NCBI RefSeq assembly: GCF_001425705.1
Contig: NZ_LMDC01000001.1
Location: forward strand, 999,072 to 1,063,071
Source: Pelomonas sp. Root1217
GTDB lineage: Bacteria > Pseudomonadota > Gammaproteobacteria > Burkholderiales > Burkholderiaceae_C
Reading direction: 5' to 3'
DNA: 64,000 nt
Under the pieces are notes generated by a model. That model was not told the DNA's origin. It did no database searches and saw nothing but the letters and a program-made list of their open reading frames with translations. Made by a program: the position numbers and the translations under genes. Below are positions 17,131-27,915 of the stretch, piece after piece; position 1 is the stretch's first letter; each line of letters begins with the position of its first letter.

Positions 17131-18147
17131 ATGAAAAGTCACTCCCCCTCTTCCCATGCCGCCACGCTGCGCATGGTGGCCGACGCCTCCGGCGTGTCGA
17201 CGACGACGGCCTCGCGCGTGATCAACAACGCGCCGCATGTGCGCCCCGAGAAGCGCGACGCCGTGCTCGCGGCCATCGCGCGGCTGGGCTTCGTGCCCAA
17301 CACGATCGCGCGGGCGCTGGCCGATGGGCGCTCCCGCACCATCGGCATCGTCGTGCAGCACTTCGAGAGCCCCTGCTATGCCTGGACGCTGCGCGGCGTC
17401 GAGGAGGCGTTGTCCAAGGCTGGCTATGGCCTCGTTGTCGCCAGCGGGCATTGGGACCGGCGCGAGGAGGAGCGCTGCGTGCAGTCGCTGCGCGCCCGCC
17501 GCGTGGACGGCATCATCGTGCTGACGGGCACGCTGGACGACCGCTTCCTGACCGAGCTGGCCCTGGAGCTGCCGGTCGTGGCCACCGGCCGGGAACTGCG
17601 GGCACCGGGCCTGCACAGCCTGCACTCCAACGACTTCGAGGGCGCACGTGCCGCCACACGGCATCTGCTGCAGCGCGGCCATCGGCGCATCGCCCACATC
17701 ACCGGCGACCCGACCCACCCGGACGCGCTCGAGCGCGAGCAGGGCTACCGGGCCGCGCTGCAGGAGGCCGGCGTTGCGCTGGACCGCGCGTTGGTGGTGC
17801 GCGGCAACTACCAGGAGGCCAGCGGCGAGCGCGCCGCCGAAGACCTGCTGCGCCGGGGCATCGAGTTCTCGGCCCTCTTCGCTGCCAACGACCAGATGGC
17901 CACCGGCGCGGCACAGGCGTTCTACCGGCACGGCCTGCGCATTCCCGAGGACGTGTCCGTCGTCGGCTTCGACGATGTGCTGGCCGCGGCCCATGCCTGC
18001 CCGCCGCGCACGACAGTCAACCTGTCGCCGGCCGAACTGGGCCGCCGCGCCGCCGCGGCCATGCTGGACCTGCTGGCGCATCGCCGGCCCAGGGCCGTGG
18101 CGCCCGAACCCGAGTTGGTGGTGAGGCTGTCAACGCGCTTTGTCTGA
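17131..18147 (+). CDS. LacI-family transcriptional regulator
   Basis: A 338-residue regulator with a classic helix-turn-helix (TLRMVADASGVSTTTASRVINN), hinge (NTIARALADGRSRTIGIVVQ) and sugar-binding domain ending GFDDVLAAAHACPPRTTVNL. The ATG at 17131 is preferred; a TTG at 17098 lies inside the operator and -35 box. Because it is divergent from the YCII-MFS pair, it probably controls that pair and itself, responding to the transporter's substrate. Confidence 0.9.
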   Translation: MKSHSPSSHAATLRMVADASGVSTTTASRVINNAPHVRPEKRDAVLAAIARLGFVPNTIARALADGRSRTIGIVVQHFESPCYAWTLRGVEEALSKAGYGLVVASGHWDRREEERCVQSLRARRVDGIIVLTGTLDDRFLTELALELPVVATGRELRAPGLHSLHSNDFEGARAATRHLLQRGHRRIAHITGDPTHPDALEREQGYRAALQEAGVALDRALVVRGNYQEASGERAAEDLLRRGIEFSALFAANDQMATGAAQAFYRHGLRIPEDVSVVGFDDVLAAAHACPPRTTVNLSPAELGRRAAAAMLDLLAHRRPRAVAPEPELVVRLSTRFV

Positions 18148-18250
18148 AGCCATGACGCTGCATGGCCGGCGGATGTAATTGGCGCAGCGTCCTACAACAC
18201 GGCGAACCTCAGCGTCGCATGGTGGGAGCTTTCCACTCCCGGAGACGACC

Positions 18251-18568
18251 ATGCCCCGAGGTGACAAATCGTCGTACACCGACAAGCAGAAACGCCAGGC
18301 CGAGCACATCGAAAGCGGCTATGAACACCGCGGCGTGCCCAAGGAAGAAGCCGAGGCCCGCGCATGGGCGACGGTGAACAAGGAGACCGGCGGCGGCAAG
18401 AAGTCGGGCTCGGGCCGCGGCCAGCCCGAGAACCACGAGCCTTCGCGCAAAGGCGGCCGCCTGGGCGGCAAGGCCGCGGCCAGCCGCACGGCGGCCGAGC
18501 GCTCGGCGTCGGCCAAGAAGAGCGCCGAGACCCGCAAGCGCAACGCCGCAGCACGCACGCATCATTGA
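18251..18568 (+). CDS. Small basic stress/plasmid-stabilisation-like protein
   Basis: A 105-residue, highly charged protein starting MPRGDKSSYTDKQKRQAEH, with a GGAGACG ribosome site directly upstream. It contains GYEHRGVPKEEAEARAWATV and a Gly/Lys tail (RKGGRLGGKAAA). Similar proteins are widespread in proteobacteria and are often annotated as plasmid stabilisation proteins; their true function is unknown. Low complexity suggests intrinsic disorder and possible nucleic-acid binding. Confidence 0.75.
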   Translation: MPRGDKSSYTDKQKRQAEHIESGYEHRGVPKEEAEARAWATVNKETGGGKKSGSGRGQPENHEPSRKGGRLGGKAAASRTAAERSASAKKSAETRKRNAAARTHH

Positions 18569-18643
18569 GGCTGTCATCGACGGCGGTGCCTGGCCTGCGG
18601 TCAAATGGACCGCTAGGTACCGCTCGCTCCTCGACAGGCTTCA

Positions 18644-19459
18644 ATGACCGCCCTCCCGTTCCCGCCGGGAAGTCCCGCGCCCCTGGCGCGCTCAGCGCCG
18701 ATTCGTCGGGCGCTGCTGTTCCTGTTGATCTGCGCGCCGATCTGGGCGGTGCCAAGCCTCATCGCTGTTGGGCATCCGATCGTGCTGGTCGGGGCCGCCA
18801 TCGCGCTGAGCCATCTCTTCCTGCGATACGAGGGGCGTTCCCTTGCGGTGCTTGGCCTCAATGCGTCGTGGCGCCGGCTGGGGCAGCTGGGCGCCGGGTT
18901 TGCGGGCGGGGTGCTGCTCATCGTGGTGATCGCGGTCGTGATGCGGCTCGTGTTGCCCTTTCCCTGGGCGTGGAATCCGCGCTTCAGCGCAGGAATGGCG
19001 GCGTGGTCACTGCTCTGGCTGCTGTGCGGCAACGCGGTCGAAGAGCTCGTGTTCCGCGGCTACAGCTTCGAGCGCCTCATCGCGGGATGGGGCCACTGGC
19101 AGGCGCAGCTCTTCACGGCGCTGCTGTTTGCGGTGTTCCATGTCGTCAACGGCTGGCCCTGGCAGGTGGCGCTGCTGGGCACCACAGTGGGCTCGTTGTT
19201 GTTCGGGCTGGTGTTCGTGCGCTGGCGCAGCGTTCCCGCGGCGGCGGGCGTGCACGCCGCGGTGAACTGGACGCGAGACTTGCTGTTGAATGATCCGCCG
19301 ACGGTGAAGACGCTGCTGGCACCGCTCTCGCCGCGCCTATGGACGGCTGGCGAGCAGCTGAGCACGATGCTGGTGATGGACGGTGCCTTCCTGCTCGTGT
19401 GCGTCGCGCTTGCGGTCTCGATCAGGCGCCGACGGCTCTCAGCTTCTCAGTCGGGGTAG
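18644..19459 (+). CDS. CPBP-family intramembrane metalloprotease
   Basis: A 271-residue membrane protein with about seven hydrophobic segments and the CPBP/Abi motifs: EEXXXR (Glu133, Glu134, Arg138 in NAVEELVFRG), FXXXH (Phe162, His166 in FAVFHVVNG) and HXXXN (His204, Asn208 in GVHAAVNW). The family includes CAAX prenyl proteases and bacteriocin-immunity proteins; no prenylated target is evident here. Its 3' end overlaps the convergent esterase gene by 13 bases. Confidence 0.87.
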   Translation: MTALPFPPGSPAPLARSAPIRRALLFLLICAPIWAVPSLIAVGHPIVLVGAAIALSHLFLRYEGRSLAVLGLNASWRRLGQLGAGFAGGVLLIVVIAVVMRLVLPFPWAWNPRFSAGMAAWSLLWLLCGNAVEELVFRGYSFERLIAGWGHWQAQLFTALLFAVFHVVNGWPWQVALLGTTVGSLLFGLVFVRWRSVPAAAGVHAAVNWTRDLLLNDPPTVKTLLAPLSPRLWTAGEQLSTMLVMDGAFLLVCVALAVSIRRRRLSASQSG

Positions 19460-21405
19460 CGCCGGCCCAGCGTCTCCAGCGCCCAGCTGTCGCTGCGCCA
19501 AGGCGCCATCGGCAGCCCGTCGCCGCCGATCAGGTTGGCTTCGCTGGGGTTGTCGACCCAGGCGTAGCGCGCCGCCATCGGCGCGGCCACGGCCGGGCTG
19601 CTCAACACGATGACGTCGGCGCCCTCCAGCCGCGCCTGGGCCGGTTGCCAGCGCTGGTCGGCGCCCGCCAGCAGGAAGCCGCGCAAGGCTTCGCCGGCCC
19701 GGGCCGTGCGCAGGCCGCCGGCGGTCTGCGCAAACCGCAGCCGCAGCTCGTTGCCGTGCACCTCGGTGCCGGCCAGGCGTGGTCCCGTGGCGGGCGACGG
19801 GCGCAGGCCCAGCTCATGCATGGCCAGGGCGGCCAGGCGTTGGCCGACGCTGCGTTTGTTGCGGGGGTGGATGTCGGCCGCGTCGCCGATGTCGATGGCG
19901 ACCGCCATGCCGGTGTGCGGCAGGGCCAAAGCGGCGGCCTGGGCCTCGCGCAGTTCCGCCCAGCCGCCATGGCCGGGCCGGTTGTCGGCCAACGGCAGGA
20001 AGGCGGCCAGCTGCACGAAGAGGAAGGGCAGCTCGGGGGCCTGGAACTGGGCGCGCCAGTCCTGGATCAGCCGCTTGAAGCCGTCGGCATAGGCGGCCGC
20101 GCGGCCGGTGTTGCTCTCGCCCTGGTACCAGAGCACGCCGCGCACGCTCAGGCCCTGCAGCGGTGCGATCAAGCCGTTGTGGGCCAGCGTGGGCGCGTCG
20201 TTGGCAGTGGGACCGGTGCTGGCGCTGACTTGCTCGACGCGCGCCCGCCAGGCGCCGGCCAGCGGCAGGCTGCCGGCCGCCGTGTCCAGCCGCATCGCCG
20301 CCGCGTCGCCATGGAAGCCGCCACCGCCGCCGTTGTCGGTGACGCGCACGGCGATCCAATTGGCGCCGGCTCGCAACAGGCCCGGCGCCAGCTCGTAGCG
20401 GCGCGGCTGGTCGTAGCCGCACTGGCCGCCAACGCGCTGGCCGTTGACCCAGACCTCGTCGCAGTCGTCGACCTTGGCGAGGTGCAGCTGCGCGGCGCCG
20501 GCCGCCTGCGCGGCACTGAGCTCGATGCGCCGGCGCATCCAGACGATGCCGTCCAGGTCGGGCAGGCCTTGCGATTCCCAGACCTGCGGCGCCTGCAGCT
20601 TCGGCCAGGCGGTGTCGATGTCGGCGGCGGCCGACCAGCCGCTGGCGTCCACGCCCTGCCAAGGCAGGCCTGGTTGCCAGGCCGTGACCACGGCCTCGAT
20701 GCGCTCACGGCGCGCGCGGGCGAAGGCTTTCTCGTCGGCCGGCAGGGCCTTGACGGCCGGCGCCAGGTCCGGGTCGCGCAGGGCCGCTTCGCGGCGCATC
20801 CAGGTCTCGAGGTGGGAACCTCCCCAGGCGGTGTTGATGAGGCCGATGGGCACGCCCTGCACGGCCTGCATCTGGCGCGCAAAGTGGTAGCCGACGGCGC
20901 TGAACTCGCCCACGGCGCCGGGCTGGGCCACCTGCCAGGCGGCGGGCGCGATGTCGGCTTGCGGCAGCAGGCTGGCGCGCAGCGGCACGCGCAGCTGGCG
21001 CAGCTGCGGGTTCTGCGGCGAGGCGACCTCCTGCGGCCCGGTGTCGGTGGTCGCCAGCGGCCACTCCATGTTGGACTGGCCGGACAGCAGCCAGACATCG
21101 CCGATCAGCACGTCGCGCAGCTCCACCGTTTGGTCGCCCTGCACGCGCAGGCGGTGCGGGCCGCCGGCGGGCAGGGGAGGCAGCTGCGCGCGCCAACGGC
21201 CGTTGGCGGCGACTTGCGTGCGGGCCTGGTGCCCGGCCAACTCGACGGTCAGCGTCTGGCCGGGCGTGGCCTGGCCCCACAGGCGCAGCGGGCGCTCGCG
21301 CTGCAGCACCATGTGCTCGCCGAACACGGGGGCCAGGCGCACCTCGGCCTGAGCGGTGGCGGTCAGCAGTGAAAGCAGCGCGGATAGGAGGGCGGTCTTC
21401 TTCAT
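19447..21405 (-). CDS. Sialate-O-acetylesterase-family esterase (SASA)
   Basis: Last gene of the xylose operon; 652 residues with a signal peptide (MKKTALLSALLSLLTATAQA). After an N-terminal beta domain the SASA hydrolase begins: nucleophile Ser111 in LSGQSNMEW, AWGGSHLETW, and the Asp/His pair in DIHPRNKRSVGQRLA near residue 512. A jelly-roll domain of the beta-galactosidase type (about 290-420; DDCDEVWVNGQRVGGQCGYD) is inserted in the hydrolase. Sialic acid is unlikely here: with GH30, GH67 and GH115 nearby the substrate is probably acetylated xylan or acetylated xylo-oligosaccharide. The start is 14 bases behind the GH30 stop. Confidence 0.85.
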   Translation of the reverse strand: MKKTALLSALLSLLTATAQAEVRLAPVFGEHMVLQRERPLRLWGQATPGQTLTVELAGHQARTQVAANGRWRAQLPPLPAGGPHRLRVQGDQTVELRDVLIGDVWLLSGQSNMEWPLATTDTGPQEVASPQNPQLRQLRVPLRASLLPQADIAPAAWQVAQPGAVGEFSAVGYHFARQMQAVQGVPIGLINTAWGGSHLETWMRREAALRDPDLAPAVKALPADEKAFARARRERIEAVVTAWQPGLPWQGVDASGWSAAADIDTAWPKLQAPQVWESQGLPDLDGIVWMRRRIELSAAQAAGAAQLHLAKVDDCDEVWVNGQRVGGQCGYDQPRRYELAPGLLRAGANWIAVRVTDNGGGGGFHGDAAAMRLDTAAGSLPLAGAWRARVEQVSASTGPTANDAPTLAHNGLIAPLQGLSVRGVLWYQGESNTGRAAAYADGFKRLIQDWRAQFQAPELPFLFVQLAAFLPLADNRPGHGGWAELREAQAAALALPHTGMAVAIDIGDAADIHPRNKRSVGQRLAALAMHELGLRPSPATGPRLAGTEVHGNELRLRFAQTAGGLRTARAGEALRGFLLAGADQRWQPAQARLEGADVIVLSSPAVAAPMAARYAWVDNPSEANLIGGDGLPMAPWRSDSWALETLGRRYPD

Positions 21406-21419
21406 CGGGTTGTCTCGTC

Positions 21420-23276
21420 TTATGGGGTGACCAGGGTCGTGAGGCTTTTGGCGGGCAGCGTCACGCTCACGCGCCCGGCCGTGGCGGGCAAGGCCGCCTG
21501 CCGCGCGAAACGGCCGTTGGCGGTCGTGACATAGGGCGTCCAGCTGCTGTCCGTGCGGCCGGCCAGAGCCAGCTCCAGCGTTTGCGGCTGGCTGCCCTCG
21601 TTGATCAGCACCAGCACCGCGCGCGGGCTGGTGGCATCGGCCGGCGTGGCATAGGCCGACAGCCTCACGCCCGGCAGCGGCTGGGCGGTGGCCTCGACGC
21701 GCTGCGACCCGGGGCGGACGAAGTACGCGAAATGCTTGAGCCCCAGGCCAAAGTGGTTGGGTTGGTTGGCCGCGTCGATGAGGCCGGTGGGCTGGGCGTC
21801 GTTGGCGTTCACCAGCCACCAGTGCACATAGGCGTTGTACTGGCCGAGGGCGAAGCCCTCGTGCACCTCGCGCGCGATGGCCAGGGCGTCGTCGATGCCG
21901 GTGGCCCAGGCCGCGGCCGTGCCGGACTTGTTGACCGAGTCCTGGAAGTGCTCGGTCATCCACACCGGCCGGCCCTGCGCGCCTTCGGCCGTCTGCGGCA
22001 CGCCGCCGTAGAGGTGGCCGCCGAGGATGCCGATGCGCGCGGCCACGGCGGGGTCGGCCAGCAGCGCCTCGGTGGTGGCGGGGGAGAAGTTCAGCGACTC
22101 GGGCGCCATCAGCAGCGTCTTCGTGCCGGCCACGGCCGCCGCGCCGTGGTTGGCGATCCAGGCCTTGAGCTCGTCGGCATTCCACAGGCAGGACTCGTAG
22201 TCGGCCGGGTCCCAGTCGGGCTCGTTCTGCGGCGAGACCGCGTAGAGGCTGACGCCGCGGCTCGTGGCGTAGCGCAGGTAGGCGTTCAGGTACTCGGCAT
22301 AGGCGGCGTAGGCGGCCGGGTCCAGCCGCCCGCTCCACAGCGGGTCGCGCCGCTCGGGATTGGCGAGCTTCATCGAGGCGGGCGGCGTCCAGGCCGAGGC
22401 GAACACCAAAGCCCCGCGTGCCTGTGCGGCGACGGCATTGCCCATCTCGGCGCTCCAGGCGCCGGTGTCGGCGGTCCGGGCGGTGGCGTCCCAGGCCGCG
22501 GGGGCGATGCGCAGGCGCAGGATGCTCAGGCCGAGGGCGTCATCGCCCTGGGTGCCGAACAGCACATCGGCGCGGGCGGCGGCCATGGGCGTGTAGTACC
22601 AGGCCGCCGAGCCGCCGAAGCCCTGGATGGTCTGGCGCGCCGCGCCGAAGTCAACGCTCGCGGTGGCTGCCGCGGGCTTGACGCTCAGCAGGGTCTGCAC
22701 CCAGCCCGGCTCATAGTGGGCGCTGTCCTGCGGCAGGAAACGGGCGCGCAGCACGGCGCTGCCGGGCGTGGCGCTGGCCTGGCTCAGCGGCCGGCCGTCC
22801 AGCAGGCTGAATGAGGCCGGGTCGGCCGTGCCTTGCACGCCGTAGAGGGCGCGGGGTGCGCTGCCCAGGGCCGCGGCCGGCACGGCGGCGCCCTGCACAA
22901 CCGCCCCGGGCGCGTCCCAGCGCAGCGCCGGCCGCGTTTTATCGACCCGCAGCGGGCGGCTGATCGTGACGCTGCGGTAGTGCGTCGCATCCTGGGGCGT
23001 GAAGACCAGGCTCAGCGTCTGGCTGCCCACCTCGGGCCGGCTGCCGGTGGCCGGCGTGTAGGCATAGCTGCCCGCCACGCTGGCCTTGGCATTGAGCTGG
23101 GCGGCGCTGAGCGTGGTGCCCCAGGTGATGGCGGCCGGTTCGGGCCAGGTCAGCTCGGGCGTCAGCAGGGCCGGCGTGCTGGCCGGGGGCTGTTCGGCGG
23201 CACCGCTTCCACCGCCGCCGCCGCATCCAACGAGCAAGGCGAGGAGCAGGGCGGCGAAGGTGGTGGTGGGGCGCAT
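21420..23276 (-). CDS. GH30 glucuronoxylanase lipoprotein
   Basis: A 618-residue surface or periplasmic lipoprotein: lipobox LVGC (Cys18), then a Gly/Ala/Pro linker. Two Ig-like repeats of the bacterial YTPATG/SLVFTPQDATHY type occupy about 40-110 and 115-200. The GH30 barrel and side domain follow (about 205-618), with acid/base Glu352 in SPQNEPDWD and nucleophile Glu442 in VWMTEHF. GH30 xylanases of this class cut xylan at a position set by a glucuronic acid branch, which suits the alpha-glucuronidases nearby. Start ATG at 23276 gives the lipoprotein signal; upstream extension lacks one. Confidence 0.88.
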   Translation of the reverse strand: MRPTTTFAALLLALLVGCGGGGGSGAAEQPPASTPALLTPELTWPEPAAITWGTTLSAAQLNAKASVAGSYAYTPATGSRPEVGSQTLSLVFTPQDATHYRSVTISRPLRVDKTRPALRWDAPGAVVQGAAVPAAALGSAPRALYGVQGTADPASFSLLDGRPLSQASATPGSAVLRARFLPQDSAHYEPGWVQTLLSVKPAAATASVDFGAARQTIQGFGGSAAWYYTPMAAARADVLFGTQGDDALGLSILRLRIAPAAWDATARTADTGAWSAEMGNAVAAQARGALVFASAWTPPASMKLANPERRDPLWSGRLDPAAYAAYAEYLNAYLRYATSRGVSLYAVSPQNEPDWDPADYESCLWNADELKAWIANHGAAAVAGTKTLLMAPESLNFSPATTEALLADPAVAARIGILGGHLYGGVPQTAEGAQGRPVWMTEHFQDSVNKSGTAAAWATGIDDALAIAREVHEGFALGQYNAYVHWWLVNANDAQPTGLIDAANQPNHFGLGLKHFAYFVRPGSQRVEATAQPLPGVRLSAYATPADATSPRAVLVLINEGSQPQTLELALAGRTDSSWTPYVTTANGRFARQAALPATAGRVSVTLPAKSLTTLVTP

Positions 23277-23370
23277 GCGCAGGGCTGGGTGCTGATGAGA
23301 GCAGATCAGTGGTCCGAGCGCTTCAGTGTCGGCGATGAATGGCGCGATGCCGCCCGCCTGGCAGTGACGC

Positions 23371-24834
<1,464 letters not shown>

Positions 24835-24862
24835 GGGTCAGGGGTCCGATTCAATGAACACG

Positions 24863-24928
24863 GCCACAGAGACACAGAGGCACAGAGAAAAGCCTCTGAA
24901 TTGCTCTGTGTCTCAGTGCCTCTGTGGC
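24863..24928. repeat. Hairpin repeat, CCACAGAG family, copy B
   Basis: GCCACAGAGACACAGAGGCA on the left and a matching CTCTGTG...CTCTGTGGC arm on the right pair over about 25 bases with few mismatches. The sequence is related to copy A at 5410-5484. It lies between xylA and xylB, again inside an operon, so the transcript would fold into a stem-loop between the two cistrons. Confidence 0.8.
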
Positions 24929-24964
24929 TTTGTTATTGGGCCGCTGTCATCAGCCAAAAATCCG

Positions 24965-26281
24965 TCAGACGAAGTTGTTGACGACGTTTTCCAGTCGTTC
25001 CTGGCGGCCGGAACGGGCGACCGGCGAGATGCCTTGCGCGTGAACTACGGCAGCGAGCTCGTCAAGGCTGGCGCCCGCCTGGATCTTCTGGCCCAGCTCG
25101 CCGTTCCAGCCCGCATAGCGATCGCCCACGGCCTTCTCCAGCTGGCCGCTTTCGTACAGCGCCGCCGCACTCAGGAAAGCGCGCGCCATGGTGTCCATGC
25201 CGCCGATATGGCCCTCGAGCTGGTCGGTCGGGTCGATGGACTGGCGGCGCACCTTGGCGTCGAAGTTGGTGCCGCCGGTCGTGAAGCCGCCCGCGCGGAT
25301 GATCTCCAGCATGGCCGGCACGAGGGCCGCGTGGTTGTTGGGGAACTGGTCCGTGTCCCAGCCCAGTTGCTCATCGCCGCGGTTGGCGTCGATGGAGCCG
25401 AAGATACCCAGGGCGCAGGCGGTGGCGACCTCATGCTCGAAGCTGTGGCCGGCCAGCGTGGCGTGATTCACCTCCAGGTTGACCTTGACCTCGTTCTCCA
25501 GGCCATAGGTCTTCAGGAAGCCGTAGACCGTGGCGCTGTCGTAGTCGTATTGGTGCTTGGTCGGCTCCTGCGGCTTGGGCTCGATGAGGATGGCGCCCTT
25601 GAAGCCGATCTTGTGCTTGTGCTCGACGACGGCGCTGAGGAAGCGGCCGTACTGGGCCAGCTCGCGCTTGAGGTCGGTGTTCAGCAGGGTCTCGTAGCCC
25701 TCGCGGCCACCCCACAGCACGTAGTTCTGGCCGCCCAGGCGGTTCGTCCACTCCAGCACATGCTTCACTTGCGCGGCGGCATAGGCGAAGACCTCGGGGT
25801 CGGGGTTGGTGGCTGCGCCGCTCATGAAACGCGGGTTGGAGAACAGGTTGGCCGTGCCCCAGAGCAGGCCGATCTTCTGGTCCTGCATCTTCTTGGCCGC
25901 GGCTTCGAGCAGGCCGTCGAGGATGCGGTTGGATTCGGCCAGCGTCGCGCCTTCGGGGGCCACGTCGCGGTCATGGAAGCACCAGTAAGGCAGGCCCAGC
26001 TTGCTGAAGAGGTCGAAGGCGGCGTCGAGCTTGAGCTTGGCGGCCGTGACGGCGTCAGCCTCGGCGAACCAGTTGCGCTGGTGGGCGGTGGCGCCCAGGC
26101 CGAAGATGTCCTCGCCCTTCCAGCAGAAGTTGTGCCAGTAGCAGACGGCCGGGCGCAGGTGCTCGGCCAGCGTCTTGCCCATCACGACGCGCTTGGCGTC
26201 ATACCAGTGGTAAGCCAGCGGGTTGGTGGATTGCGGGCCTTCGTACTGGACGGTAGGGAGGTCGGAATAGGCGGTGCTCAT
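24965..26281 (-). CDS. xylA: Xylose isomerase
   Basis: A 438-residue class II xylose isomerase that converts D-xylose to D-xylulose using two divalent metals. The catalytic His103 and Asp106 lie in CFHDRD; Glu234 and Lys236 in [15 protein letters not shown] bind metal and substrate; the later HDxD-type region is in [14 protein letters not shown] and IDANRGD. Length is typical of the class with the N-terminal extension. It sits between the symporter and xylB in the operon. Confidence 0.97.
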   Translation of the reverse strand: MSTAYSDLPTVQYEGPQSTNPLAYHWYDAKRVVMGKTLAEHLRPAVCYWHNFCWKGEDIFGLGATAHQRNWFAEADAVTAAKLKLDAAFDLFSKLGLPYWCFHDRDVAPEGATLAESNRILDGLLEAAAKKMQDQKIGLLWGTANLFSNPRFMSGAATNPDPEVFAYAAAQVKHVLEWTNRLGGQNYVLWGGREGYETLLNTDLKRELAQYGRFLSAVVEHKHKIGFKGAILIEPKPQEPTKHQYDYDSATVYGFLKTYGLENEVKVNLEVNHATLAGHSFEHEVATACALGIFGSIDANRGDEQLGWDTDQFPNNHAALVPAMLEIIRAGGFTTGGTNFDAKVRRQSIDPTDQLEGHIGGMDTMARAFLSAAALYESGQLEKAVGDRYAGWNGELGQKIQAGASLDELAAVVHAQGISPVARSGRQERLENVVNNFV

Positions 26282-26324
26282 GGCGGGTCCTTACTGCGGA
26301 ATCAGGGAAGGGTGGTGAAAGAGG

Positions 26325-27881
26325 TCAGGCGGTGGCCGGCACGGCATTGGCCGGGCCGATGTCGTCACCGTTGTTGGCGCCGGCCTTGCTGCGGCGCCGG
26401 GCGAGTTCGTCGGCCATTTGCAGCGTGGTCTGCTTGTTCAGCTTGTTGGCGATCAGGCAGAAGGTGCAGCCGGCAAACAGCGCGGCGACGACGAAGCTGG
26501 ACATCACACGATAGCCTTCGATGGCATTGGGTGCTGTCGGTTGCATCGTGTCGTAACCGAAGAAGCCGGCCATCAGCCACAGGAAGCAGGCCGAGCCGAG
26601 GGCCAAGCCGGCCTTCAGCGAGAAGCCGATGGTGGCGAACACCATGCCGGTGAAGCGGCGGCCGGTCTGCCACTCGGAGTAGTCGGCCGCGTCGGCGTAC
26701 ATGGCCCACATGATGGCGCAGGTGGGCGCGTAGACGATGGCGCCCAGCACCTGCAGGCCGACCATGGCCCAGGTGGCCGTTGGCGGCAGCAGGTACATCG
26801 CGGCTGCGGTCAAAGTCGACAGGCCGAAGCAGGTGACGGCCACGGTGCGTTTGCCGAAGCGCGCCGACAGCCCCACCGACAGCATGATCACGATGATGGT
26901 CGTCAGGAAGCCGGCCATGTTGACGATGCTGTTGAACACATCGGCGACATTGGAACTCGCCAAGCCGTCGCGCGTGCCGTGCACGATGTAGCCCAGCGTG
27001 TCGGCCAGGCTGCCGGTGCCGGCTGGGTCGGGTGTCGTCAGGCCCAGCGAGGCGACGAAGTCGAACATCGCGGCCTTGTCGGCATAGTGGTGATAGAAGT
27101 TGTAGTGGGCACCGCCACGCAGGGCCAGCATCGCGAAGTGAAAGACCGTGTAGGCCACCAGGGCGATCCACGGGCCGTTCTTCAACAGGTCGACGAAGTC
27201 CTGCTTGGGCGAGGCGTGCGTCTCGACGATGGGCTTGACGCGTTCCCTGGTCGTGAAGAAGGTGACCATGAAGAGCACCAGGCAGGCCACGGCCCAGATC
27301 GTCATCGTCATCTGCCAGCCGTACGCGCGGTCATGCCCCTGCGCGAACTTGGCCACCAGCGGCAGCGTGAAGCCGCCGACGATGAATTGCGCCGCGTTGA
27401 CCGATACGAAACGGTAGGAATTGAGCTTGGTGCGCTCATTCAGGTCCGCCGTCATGACCCCGCCCAGCGCGGAGTAGGGCATGTTGTTCATCGAGTACAG
27501 CGTCATCAGCAGCGTGTTGGTGATGCCCGCGTAGGCCACCACCATGGCGGTGCTCCAGCCCCAGCTCTTGTCGGGCGTGGTGTAGGCCAGGACCATGACG
27601 ACGCACCAGGGCACGGCGGTCCAGAGCACCCAGGGGCGGAACTTGCCCCAGCGCGTGTTGGTGCGGTCGGCCAGCACGCCCATGACGGGGTCGAAGACGG
27701 CGTCCCACAGCCGCGGCCACAGCAGGATGGCCGCCGCCGTGCTCGCGCTCAGCCCGAACACGTCGGTGTAGAAGTTGAGCTGGAACAGGATCATGGACAT
27801 GAAGACCAGGTTCGCAGCCGCGTCGCCGCAGCTGTAACCGGCCTTCTCCACGAAGGACAAGGGCTGATGGGTGGTGGCCAT
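26325..27881 (-). CDS. GPH-family sugar:cation symporter
   Basis: A 518-residue glycoside-pentoside-hexuronide transporter with 12 predicted membrane segments. Family features include FDPVMGVLADRTNTRWGKFR after segment 2 and NNMPYSALGGVMTADLNERT. A loop of about 50 residues in the middle (near 285-315) makes it longer than most members. It should import xylose, xylo-oligosaccharides or xylosides. The downstream genes are xylA and xylB; upstream is a cytosolic GH43, which suggests intact short oligosaccharides enter the cell. Confidence 0.92.
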   Translation of the reverse strand: MATTHQPLSFVEKAGYSCGDAAANLVFMSMILFQLNFYTDVFGLSASTAAAILLWPRLWDAVFDPVMGVLADRTNTRWGKFRPWVLWTAVPWCVVMVLAYTTPDKSWGWSTAMVVAYAGITNTLLMTLYSMNNMPYSALGGVMTADLNERTKLNSYRFVSVNAAQFIVGGFTLPLVAKFAQGHDRAYGWQMTMTIWAVACLVLFMVTFFTTRERVKPIVETHASPKQDFVDLLKNGPWIALVAYTVFHFAMLALRGGAHYNFYHHYADKAAMFDFVASLGLTTPDPAGTGSLADTLGYIVHGTRDGLASSNVADVFNSIVNMAGFLTTIIVIMLSVGLSARFGKRTVAVTCFGLSTLTAAAMYLLPPTATWAMVGLQVLGAIVYAPTCAIMWAMYADAADYSEWQTGRRFTGMVFATIGFSLKAGLALGSACFLWLMAGFFGYDTMQPTAPNAIEGYRVMSSFVVAALFAGCTFCLIANKLNKQTTLQMADELARRRSKAGANNGDDIGPANAVPATA

Positions 27882-27915
27882 GGGGTGTCTCGTGTCGTTT
27901 TAAGAGCGCGCGGTC

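Noticed and set aside
19339-21372. Plus-strand frame of 677 codons opposite the SASA esterase
   Set aside because: It is a shadow of the esterase gene on the other strand; Gly/Gln/Arg-rich with no domain.
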